Shown here piece by piece: positions 54,555 to 64,000 of a DNA stretch of 64,000 bases (the stretch's first letter is position 1; every line of letters starts with the position of its first letter). The stretch lies in assembly GCA_014843695.1 (NCBI GenBank), contig CM026403.1:6195505-6259504 (forward strand). The letters are read 5' to 3'. The translations under genes and the position numbers were made by a program. The notes under the pieces are model-generated. The model had not been told where the DNA came from. It worked only from the letters and a program-made list of their open reading frames with translations, and did no database searches. The DNA comes from Archivesica marissinica. Its lineage: Eukaryota; Mollusca; Bivalvia; Venerida; Vesicomyidae.

Positions 54555-54720
54555 CGTGCGTGCGTGTGTCATTTTAAATGCTTGGAGAATAGTGCAATGA
54601 TAGCAATTCTCCTCTTGTTCTTTTACATGCACGATCTAAAGCACCAACACGATACCTCGGTTTAAAGTCACACATGAAAGACTGTTAATTATATTATGGC
54701 CAAACGGAGGATCGAGAATT
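54555..54720 (-). mobile_element. tRNA-derived SINE, family B (minus copy, partial)
   Basis: The minus strand reads TTAACAGTCTTTCATGTGTG, ACTTTAAACCGAGGTATCGT and GGTGCTTTAGATCGTGCATG, homologous to the body of the copy at 54137. It lacks the tRNA head. With that copy it forms an inverted pair ~140 bp apart. Confidence 0.7.
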
Positions 54721-54884
54721 ACATAGTCCTCCACTGGCATTAATTAACATATAGATTAATTAGATCTGCAACACACTACTACAAGTTTTCCTTTTTTTCC
54801 CATGAACTACAATTTCTCGAACCATCTTCCTCCTGACATTGCCCATCTCCCTACCACAGAGCAATTCAATGCGGCTGTTTGTCG

Positions 54885-56105
54885 TATTGATCATGCCTGT
54901 CCGCAGCTGTTTGTCATATTGATCATGCCTGTCCGCGGCTGTTTGTCGTATTGATCATGCCTGTCCGCCGCTGTTCGTCGTATTGAGCATGCCTGTCCGC
55001 AGCTGTTTGTCATATTGATCATGCCTGTCCGCGGCTGTTTGTCGTATTGATCATGCCTGTCCGCAGCTGATTGTCGTATTGATCATGCCTGTCCGCAGCT
55101 GATTGTCGTATTGATCATGCCTGTCCGCAGCTGTTTGTCGTATTGATCATGCCTGTCCGCGGCTGTTTGTCGTATTGATCATGTTTGTCCGCAGCAGATT
55201 GTCATATTGATCATGACTGTCCGCAGCTGTTTGTCATATTGATCATGCCTGTCCGCGGCTGTTTGTCGTATTGATCATGCCTGTCCGCAGCTGTTTGTCG
55301 TATTGATCATGCCTGTCCGCCGCTGTTCGTCGTATTGATCATGCCTGTCCGCAGCTGTTTGTCGTATTGATCATGCCTGTCCGCGGCTGTTTGTCGTATT
55401 GATCATGCCTGTCCGCAGCTGTTTGTCGTATTGATCATGCCTGTCCGCAGCTGATTGTCGTATTGATCATGCCTGTCCGCAGCTGATTGTCGTATTGATC
55501 ATGCCTGTCCGTAGCTGTTTGTCGTATTGATCATGCCTGTCCGCGGCTGTTTGTCGTATTGATCATGTTTGTCCGCAGCAGATTGTCATATTGATCATGA
55601 CTGTCCGCAGCTGATTGTCGTATTGAACATGCCTGTACGCAGCTGATTGTCGTATTGATCATGCCTGTCCGCAGCTGTTTGTCGTATTGATCATGCCTGT
55701 CCGCAGCTGTGTGTCGTATTGATCATGCCTGTCCGCAGCTGGTTATCGTATTGATCATGCTTGTCCGCAGCTGGTTGTCGTATTGATCATGCCTGTACGC
55801 AGCTGGTTGTCGTAGTGATCATGCCTGTCCGCAGCTGGTTGTCGTATTGATCATGCTTGTCCGCAGCTGGTTGTCGTATTGATCATGCCTGTTCGCGGCT
55901 GTTTGTCGTATTTATTATGCCTATCCGCAGCTGTTTGTCGTATTGATCATGCCTGTACGCAGCTGGTTGTCGTAGTGATCATGCCTGTCCACAGCTGGTT
56001 GTCGTATTAATCATGCTTGTGCGCAGCTGGTTGTCGTATTGATCATGCCTGTCCGCGGCTATTTGTCGTATTGATCATGTCTGTCCGCAGCTGTTTGTCG
56101 TATTG
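54885..56105. repeat. 32-bp minisatellite (GTATTGATCATGCCTGTCCG type)
   Basis: About 38 copies of a 32-bp unit that continues CAGCTGTTTGTC. Each has two palindromes, TGATCA and CAGCTG. Blocks recur (54.98-55.22 resembles 55.33-55.60 kb). Confidence 0.95.
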
Positions 56106-56109
56106 ATTG

Positions 56110-56841
56110 TTGCCCCCTGTAGTCAATGCTTAGTCCATTGTTTCTTAATCAGCCAGACAAGGGAATCATAAGAAGTGGCTGCTTAGCGCAGGTTGTTTCT
56201 TAATCATCCATACAAGGGAATCACAAAGTGGTTGCTTAGCGCATGTTGTTTCTTAATCATCCATACAAGGGAATCACAAAGTGGTTGCTTAGCACATGTT
56301 GTTTCTTAATCATCCATACAAGGGAATCACAAAGTGGCTGCTTAGCACATATTGTTTCTTAATCATCCATACAAGGGAATCACAAAGTGGCTGCTTAGCA
56401 CATGTTGTTTCTTAATCATCCATACAAGGGAATCACAAAGTGGCTGCTTAGCACATGTTGTTTCTTAATCATCCATACAAGGGAATCACAAAGTGGCTGC
56501 TTAGCACAGGTTGTTTCTTAATCATCCATACAAGGGAATCACAAAGTGGCTGCTTAGCACATGTTGTTTCTTAATCATCCATACAAGGTAATCACAAAGT
56601 GGCTGCTTAGCGCAGGCTGTTTCTTAATCAGCCTGACAAGGGAATCACAAAGTGGCTGCTTATCGCAGGTTGTTTCTTAATCAGCCAGACAAGGGAATCA
56701 CAAAGTGGCTGCTTAGCGCAGGTTGCTGTTTAATAGAGTGCAAATATATAATAAAGCAATATATTTGGAATCTGGAAACTGGCTGCTTAATACAGGTTGG
56801 CTGTTTATTAGAGGTGACCACATACACAGGTTTGACTGTAT
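56110..56841 (+). mobile_element. Mariner-like MITE, copy 3, internally amplified
   Basis: The right part (56700-56841) matches the MITE at 32239, ending AACACAGG-like TTTGACTGTATA. The left part has become a 53-bp tandem array (56130-56715, about 11 copies; TTGTTTCTTAATCATCCATA, CAAGGGAATCACAAAGTGG, CTGCTTAGCACATG). The repeated segment corresponds to one internal stretch of the MITE. From 56842 to 57309 no gene is recognised. Confidence 0.75.
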
Positions 56842-57309
56842 ATGAATACACTGCGATAAACCGTTAAGAAAGATGTCTCCGGACATTTGAAACATTGTTT
56901 AAACGCTTGGATGATACAGTGACAGCACCGGAGAGTGCCCCTTGTTACAGAGTAGATGCCTGTCAACTTAGTCAGGAAGCCCGGGATCAGCTGGGACTCA
57001 CGTGCTCAAAAGCTGTTCCATCAGCTAGATACCCCGCTCTTCTGATTGGTTTAATAACAGTTGCAAGGACCACACTTGTTTCATAGGAAATGTAAGCCAC
57101 CAACATTACTTTAATTTGTATATCAACCAATATAATAACTTATCATTATGATATTATATTTGTATCAAATTCAATATATTAATTGAATATGTGTGTGTTT
57201 CGTGTCCATGCATTATTTAATAGCAATATGTACATGTAATATACAATCTAGACATTTTTTTAATTTAAGTTGATTTAATGTCGAAACTGGTTGCCAATTT
57301 CAGCGACGG

Positions 57310-57530
57310 GCAGTTTATCTAACAACACCTTTCCTCAGCAGGCTACAGCGGTTAACCAGCTTATCTAACAACACCTTTCCTGAGCAGGCTACAGCGGTTA
57401 ATCAGTTTATCTAACAACACCTTTCCTGAGCAGGCTACAGCGGTTAATCAGTTTATCTAACAACACCTTTCCTGAGCAGGCTACAGCGGTTAATCAGTTT
57501 ACCTAACAACACCTTTCCTGAAACAGTTAT
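57310..57530. repeat. 46-bp tandem repeat derived from SINE C body
   Basis: About 4.5 copies with GGGCAGTTTATCTAACAACA, CCTTTCCTGAGCAGGC and TACAGCGGTTAA. The same GGGCAGTTTACCTAACAACA sequence is in the SINE at 50390-50616. Confidence 0.8.
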
Positions 57531-57619
57531 ACATGTTTATAGCATTTAAACAGTAAAAACAACCGGGAAGGGCCGTAACTAATGTTGCTAGAACTTGTGG
57601 CCTGACCGTTTGCCTTTAT

Positions 57620-58075
57620 TTAATGTGTCATGTGTTGTATTCACATGTATTTAATGTGTCATGTGTTGTATTCACATGTATTTAATGTGTCATGTGTTGT
57701 ATTCACATGTATTTAATGTGTCATGTGTTGTATTCACATGTATTTAATGTGTCATGTGTTGTATTCACATGTATTTAATGTGCATGTGTTGTATTGTTTT
57801 GTGTCATGTGTTGTATTCACATGTATTTAATGTGTCATGTGTTGTATTCACATGTATTTAATGTGTCATGTGTTGTATTCACATGTATTTAATGTGGTAT
57901 TTAATGTGTCATGGTTGTATTCACATGTATTTAATGGGCATGTGTTGTATTCACATGTATTTAATGTGTCATGTGTTGTATTCACATGTATTTAATGTGT
58001 CATGTGTTGTATTCACATGTATTTAATGTGTCATGTGTTGTATTCACATGTATTTAATGTGTCATGTGTTGTATT
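57620..58075. repeat. 31-bp minisatellite (GTGTCATGTGTTGTATTCAC type)
   Basis: About 14 copies of a 31-bp unit that ends ATGTATTTAAT, with several truncated units in the middle. After it, 58075-58300 is AT-rich with a short AATAATATAATAAA repeat at ~58185-58230. Confidence 0.93.
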
Positions 58076-58302
58076 ATGTCGAAAACGAATCGAGCAATAA
58101 AATATGATTAAACTATGTGACATGGAATTTTACAAAAGAGCAAAACGTATAAGAAAAGTTGCAATAAAATATATGGTCTTATAATAATAAAATAATATAA
58201 TAAAATAATATAATAAAATAATATAATAAAATCGTGTTGGTTTCATAGTTTGTTTGCAAAATATATTAATTTGGAAATATCGATGTTGATTTATTTTTTA
58301 CA

Positions 58303-60556
58303 GACGGGTCTGTAGTCCAGGCGTATCACTCGGCAACTATATACGATGTAGTGGGCGTATCACTCAGCAACTATATACGATGTAGTGGGCGTATCACTCA
58401 ACAACAATACACGATGTAGTGGGCGTATCACTCGGCAACTATATAAGATGTAGTGGGCGCATCACTTGGCAACTATACACGATGTAGTGGGAGCATCACT
58501 CAGCAACAATACACGATGTAGTGGGAGCATCACTTGGCAACTATACACGATGTAGTGGGAGCATCACTCAGCAACAATACACGATGTAGTGGGAGCATCA
58601 CTCGGCAACTATATACGATGTAGTGGGAGCATCACTCAGCAACAATACACGATGTAGTGGGCGTATCACTCGGCAACTATATACGATGTAGTGGGAGCAT
58701 CACTTGGCAACTATACACGATGTAGTGGGAGCATCACTCAGCAACAATACACGATGTAGTGGGAGCATCACTCGGCAACTATATACGATGTAGTGGGAGC
58801 ATCACTCAGCAACAATACACGATGTAGTGGGAGCATCACTCGGCAACTATATACGATGTAGTGGGAGCATCACTCAGCAACAATACACGATGTAGTGGGC
58901 GTATCACTCGGCAACTATATACGATGTAGTGGGAGCATCACTCAGCAACAATATACGATGTAGTGGGCGTATCACTCAACAACTATATACGATGTAGTGG
59001 GCGCATCACTCAGCAACAATATACGATGTAGTGGGCGTATCACTCGGCAACTATATACGATGTAGTGGGCGCATCACTCGGCAACTATATACGATGTAGT
59101 GGGCGTATCACTCAACAACAATACACGATGTAGTGGGCGTATCACTCGGCAACTATATACGATGTAGTGGGCGTATCACTCAACAACAATACACGATGTA
59201 GTGGGCGTATCACTCGGCAACTATATACGATGTAGTGGGCGTATCACTCAACAACAATACACGATGTAGTGGGCGTATCACTCGGCAACTATATACGATG
59301 TAGTGGGCGTATCACTCAACAACAATACACGATGTAGTGGGCGTATCACTCGGCAACTATATACGATGTAGTGGGCGTATCACTCAACAACAATATACGA
59401 TGTAGTGGGCGCATCACTCAACAATAATATACGATGTAGTGGGCGTATCACTCAGCAACTATATACGATGTAGTGGGCGTATCACTCAACAACAATATAC
59501 GATGTAGTGGGCGTATCACTCGGCAACTATATACGATGTAGTGGGCGTATCACTCAGCAACTATATACGATGTAGTGGGCGTATCACTCAGCAACTATAT
59601 ACGATGTAGTGGGCGTATCACTCAACAACAATATACGATGTAGTGGGCGCATCACTCGGCAACAATATACGATGTAGTGGGCGTATCACTCAACAACAAT
59701 ACACGATGTAGTGGGCGCATCACTCAACAACAATACACGATGTAGTGGGCGTATCACTCGGCAACTATATACGATGTAGTGGGCGTATCACTCAACAACA
59801 ATACACGATGTAGTGGGCGTATCACTCAACAACAATATACGATGTAGTGGGCGTATCACTCAGCAACTATATACGATGTAGTGGGCGTATCACTCAACAA
59901 CAATACACGATGTAGTGGGCGTATCACTCAACAACAATATACGATGTAGTGGGCGTATCACTCAGCAACTATATACGATGTAGTGGGCGTATCACTCAAC
60001 AACAATAGGTGTGGGGTTTTACGATGTAGTGGGCGTATCACTCAACAACAATACACGATGTAGTGGGCGTATCACTCGGCAACTATATACGATGTAGTGG
60101 GCGCATCACTCGGCAAATATACGATGTAGTGGCGATCACTCAACAACAATATACGATGTAGTGGGCGCATCACTCAACAACAATATACGATGTAGTGGGC
60201 GTATCACTCAGCAACTATATACGATGTAGTGGGCGTATCACTCAGCAACTATATACGATGTAGTGGGCGTATCACTCAGCAACTATACGATGTAGTGGGC
60301 GTATCACTCGGCAACTATATACGATGTAGTGGGCGTATCACTCGGCAACTATATACGATGTAGTGGGCGTATCACTCAACAACAATATACGATGTAGTGG
60401 GCGTATCACTCGGCAACTATATACGATGTAGTGGGCGTATCACTCGGCAACTATATACGATGTAGTGGGCGCATCACTCAGCAACTATATACGATGTAGT
60501 GGGAGCATCACTCCGCAACTATATACGATGTAGTGGGCGCATCACTCGGCAACTAT
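58303..60556. repeat. 34-bp minisatellite starting at a SINE B head fragment
   Basis: Begins with CAGACGGGTCTGTAGTCCAG, the head of SINE family B, cut there and continued by about 65 copies of a 34-bp unit (GCGTATCACTCGGCAACTAT, ATACGATGTAGTGG). Subtypes GGGAGCATC and GGGCGTATC lie in separate blocks. A short non-unit insert is near 60008-60019. From 60557 to 61331 no gene is seen; a 49-bp repeat of about two copies with GAGCATTGCTATTTTTAGCT lies at 60915-61030. Confidence 0.93.
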
Positions 60557-61331
60557 AGTTACAAAGGACGGACTTCGGTGTGAACCTATATTAGACAACA
60601 ATATGGATTACAGCTTTGTGTGACGTGGACATTATGTGTTGTGGCTAGGGCACGGCAATAGCGGCAGAACTCGACCAACAGCTTCGGCCCAAGAGCAGCG
60701 TTAGTAATCGGACTAAAAGGCGTCACCAGAACTTTTAGGGACCATATGCAATTATTTCTGTTTGAAGTAGGGGGTCAACAGGTTATTCTAGATCCATTAT
60801 ACGCTGCTCTATTTAGGCGCCCTATTGCCATTTGCCGGTGCCCAGCAATTATTAGCAAAACTGAATATAAATAAGAAAACGAGACCTGACTACTTAAGCT
60901 CCATTGTATTTTTTGAGCATTACTATTTTTAGTTCCATTTGAGCATGGCGTATAACTCCAGTTGAGCATTGCTATTTTTAGCTCCATTTGAGCATGGCTT
61001 ATAGTGCCAAGTTGAGCATTGCTTGTATATATGCATTGTAACATTTGCAAAATAAGGGTTCAAGCCCATCCTTGGCCAACATTAAGGTATAAAAATTAAT
61101 TATTCACAGTTGAAATATAGTCATTCTTCTGTTGACGTTTTATGCCCAAAGAATGCGAAACAAGTAGACAATGGTCATGAACCATCGCACAACCTAATTA
61201 TCATTCCTACTTTCGCGTTCGGTCCGGTCACTAGGGTGCCTGCCAAACAAGTGTGTATTATGTGCCTTCAAACACATTATAAATACAGTTATATCATAAA
61301 TAAATATTATAACATGGGTTGTGTATTGTAG

Positions 61332-61477
61332 AGGAAGTATCGCTGGGATTGGTAACCTCACGCTTAAGCCGACCATCACTACATCAGTCCTAGACAGTTC
61401 TGGGAATCCTGTTACAACCGGATCTGTAGGAGACGTCGTTCAGATCAAACTGAATCTAATAAATCCGATGGAAGCCG
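61332..61477 (+). CDS. ZP-domain protein, exon 3
   Basis: An exon of 146 nt (one base, 48 codons, one base) between TTGTGTATTGTAG and GTATGT. It reads GSIAGIGNLTLKPTITTSVL, then DSSGNPVTTGSVGDVVQIKL and NLINPMEA. 'VGDxVxIKLNL' is the typical start of the ZP-C half (a 'v-G-d-x-l-x-l' strand). The end GAAGCCG|GTATGT is the founder of the tandem array that follows immediately. The split Ala codon G|CT is completed by the exon at 63302. Confidence 0.78.
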
Positions 61478-62817
61478 GTATGTCACAAATCTAGAACTGG
61501 GTTGTTGCGGTGTATATACAAAATAGTGAAGCCAGTATGCCACTAAGATAGCACTGGGGGTCGTGGCGATGTATATACCAACTAGTGCAGCCAGTATGCC
61601 ACTAAGATAGCACTGGGGGTCGTGGCGATGTATATACCAACTAGTGCAGCCAGTATGCCACTAAGATAGCACTGGGGGGTCGTGGCGATGTATATACAAA
61701 CTAGTGCAGCCAGTATGCCACTAAGATAGCACTGGGGGGTCGTGGCGATGTATATACCAACTAGTGCAGCCAGTATGCCACTAAGATAGCACTGGGGGGT
61801 CGTGGCGATGTATATACCAACTAGTGCAGCCAGTATGCCACTAAGATAGCACTGGGGGTCGTGGCGATGTATATACCAACTAGGGAAGTCGGTATGTTAC
61901 TAAGGTAGAACTGGGTTATATCGGTATATATTCCAACTAGTGAAGCCGGTATGTCAATAAGGTAGAACTGTGATATATCGGTTTATATACCAATTAGTGA
62001 AGCCGGTATGTTACTAAGGTATAACTGTGTTATATCGGTGTATATACCAACTAATGAAGCCGGTATGTTATTAAGGTAGAACTGTGATATATCGGTGTAT
62101 ATACCAACTAGTGAAGCCGGTATGTTATTAAGGTAGAACTGTGTTATATCGGTGTATATACCAACTAGTGAAGCCGGTATGTTATTAAGGTATAACTGTG
62201 ATATATCGGTGTATATACCAACTAGTGAAGCCGGTATGTTACTAAGGTAGAACTGGGTTATATCGGTATATATTCCAACTAGTGAAGCCGGTATGTCAAT
62301 AAGGTAGAACTGTGATATATCGGTTTATATACCAATTAGTGAAGCCGGTATGTTACTAAGGAATAACTGTGCTATATCGGTGTATATACCAACTAGTGAA
62401 GCCGGTATGTTATTAAGGTAGAACTGTGTTATATCGGTGTATATACCAACTAGTGAAGCCGGTATGTTATTAAGGTATAACTGTGATATATCGGTGTATA
62501 TACCAACTAGTGAAGCCGGTATGTTACTAAGGTAGAACTGGGTTATATCGGTATATATTCCAACTAGTGAAGCCGGTATGTCAATAAGGTAGAACTGTGA
62601 TATATCGGTTTATATACCAATTAGTGAAGCCGGTATGTTACTAAGGAATAACTGTGCTATATCGGTGTATATACCAACTAGTGAAGCCGGTATGTTATTA
62701 AGGTAGAACTGTGTTATATCGGTGTATATACCAACTAGTGAAGCCGGTATGTTATTAAGGTATAACTGTGTTATATCGGTGTATATACCAACTAGTGAAG
62801 CCCGTATGTTACTAAGG
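61478..62817. repeat. 57/60-bp tandem repeat made of a ZP-gene 5' splice site
   Basis: Starts at the exon end GAAGCCG|GTATGT. First come about six copies of a diverged unit (GCAGCCAGTATGCCACTAAG), then about 16 of a 57-bp unit (GTGAAGCCGGTATGTTACTA, AGGTAGAACTGTGTTATATC, GGTGTATATACCAACTA). The later units keep the exon-end GAAGCCG and the GTATGT donor. Blocks recur with 277-339 bp spacing. Confidence 0.95.
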
Positions 62818-63290
62818 TCAAAAATGCACGCTCAGAGCATACAGTAAATATCAAGGTCAACTATGTAGGCTACGATCAGAGCATACAGTAAATATCAAGG
62901 TCAAAAATGCACGCTCATGTCATACAGTAGCTATCAAGGTCCACACTGCACGCTCCTGTCATACAGTACATTTCAAGGTCAACACTATACGCTCAGAGCA
63001 TACAGTAACTATCAAGCTCAACACTGTACGCTCATGTCATAGAGTAAATATCAAGGTCAAAAATGCACGCTCAGGTCATACAATACATATGAAGGTCAAC
63101 ACGTCACACTCAAATCATACAGTAAATATAAATGTCAACATTGCACGCTCAGGTCATACAATTAATATCAAGGTCAACATTGCACGTTTATGTCATACAG
63201 TAAATGTCAGGGTCAACACTACATGATCAGAGCATAGAGTAAATATCAAGGTCAAAACTACACGTTCGTGTCACACAGTAGTACTACTAT
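62818..63290. repeat. 39-bp tandem repeat, diverged, about 12 copies
   Basis: The unit AAGGTCAACACTGCACGCTC, ATGTCATACAGTAAATATC has many substitutions between copies, so it is older than its neighbours. Each has CATACAGTAAATA. It ends just before the exon at 63302. Confidence 0.85.
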
Positions 63291-63301
63291 TATATTTACA
63301 G

Positions 63302-63374
63302 CTTTACTTGATTACGAAATTGAAAAGCTCGCTGTGACCGCATACTTCACCTCTATCGACATAATAAACGGAGG
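63302..63374 (+). CDS. ZP-domain protein, exon 4
   Basis: An exon of 73 nt between TATATTTACAG and GTAAGT. Two bases complete Ala, then LLDYEIEKLAVTAYFTSIDI and INGG follow, with two bases left over. In ZP-C the next expected element is a short strand with a cysteine (GxY...V..C), which is not reached here, so the domain continues past position 64000. Identification depends on phase continuity with the exon at 61332. Copies of its donor make up the following 53-bp array. Confidence 0.65.
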
Positions 63375-63665
63375 GTAAGTAGTTGATCACCAATTGGCCA
63401 CTTGCACCATGTCATACTATCTACCGGGTAAGTAGTTGATCACCAAATGACCCCTTGCACCGTTTCATACTATCTACCGGGTAAGTAGTTGATCACCAAA
63501 TGACCCCTTGCACCGTGTCATACTATCTACCGGGTAAGTAGTTGATCACCAAATGACCCCTTGCACCGTCTGATACTATCTACGGGGTAAGTAGTTGATC
63601 ACCAAATGACCCCTTGCACCGTCTGATACTATCTACGGGGTAAGTAGTTGATCACCAAATGACAC
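63375..63665. repeat. 53-bp tandem repeat made of a ZP-gene 5' splice site
   Basis: About 5.5 copies of GGGTAAGTAGTTGATCACCA, AATGACCCCTTGCACCGTCT, GATACTATCTACC. The first copy is the true donor of the exon that ends at 63374. Confidence 0.93.
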
Positions 63666-63674
63666 CTTGCATAG

Positions 63675-64000
63675 TGACATGATCATAACATAGCATAGCA
63701 TAACTGGACATAACATAACATAACTGGACATAACATAACTGGACATAACATAACATAACTGGACATAACATAACTGGACATAACATAACTGGACATAACA
63801 TAACTGGACATAACATAGCATAACATAACTAGACATAACATAACATAACTGGACATAACATAACATAACTGGACATAACATAACATATCTGGACATAACA
63901 TAACTGGACATAACATAGCATAGCATAACATAACATAGCATAGCATAACATAACTGGACATAACATAACATAACATAACTGGACATAGCATAACATAACA
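63675..64000. repeat. Short-period ACATAACATAACTGG repeat
   Basis: Irregular mix of ACATAACAT and AACTGGACAT units to the window end. Minus-strand frames (MLCYVMSSYV) are repeat translations. Confidence 0.93.

Noticed and set aside
56895..57086. 63-residue frame near the amplified MITE
   Set aside because: No recognisable family and no matching splice phase with the ZP exons; possibly a decayed repeat.

Overview
This is a eukaryotic, intron-rich, AT-leaning genomic window. It has GT-AG introns, tRNA-derived SINEs, MITE-like DNA transposons and an RT relic. The coding content, and the style of SINE and mariner-like debris, suggest an invertebrate, most plausibly a mollusc and perhaps a bivalve; the species is inference only. 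About three quarters of the window is tandem minisatellite arrays with 23-67 bp units, and only about 1.2 kb is coding. Two 1000-N blocks (3373-4372 and 43001-44000) are scaffold gaps of placeholder size, and both sit at or inside arrays.

Layout. From 889 to 32940 lie six plus-strand exons of a HEATR6-like gene (HEAT repeat-containing protein 6), with compatible phases and flanking AG/GT. They encode a middle segment of the protein. Both the N-terminal exons, which would lie upstream of the window, and all exons after 32940 are missing. From 49969 to 63374 lie four plus-strand exons of a second gene that encodes a zona pellucida (ZP)-type extracellular domain. This gene is open at both ends. 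Everything between these exons is intron or intergenic sequence: over twenty tandem arrays, about seven copies of one tRNA-derived SINE, two other SINE types, three copies of a TA-flanked mariner-like MITE, one 961-bp TA-flanked element with perfect 25-bp TIRs, and one 1.3-kb insertion with CAGGG ends that splits an array.

Main observation. At least six arrays are built from copies of a real splice junction of the gene they sit in. Three arrays (introns 2, 3 and 4 of HEATR6) repeat a true 3' splice site, in two cases together with the first ~10 to ~29 coding bases of the exon. One 10-kb array (intron 6) repeats the last ~20 coding bases of an exon plus its 5' splice site about 200 times. Two arrays in the ZP gene repeat its 5' splice sites. 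Because the junction parts are coding sequence that fits the protein family, the exon edge looks like the founder and the array like the product. Several other arrays carry splice-site-like motifs in every unit (GTAAGT, polypyrimidine plus CAG|GT). The introns have thus been filled by amplified splice junctions, giving hundreds of decoy donors and acceptors next to the genuine ones.
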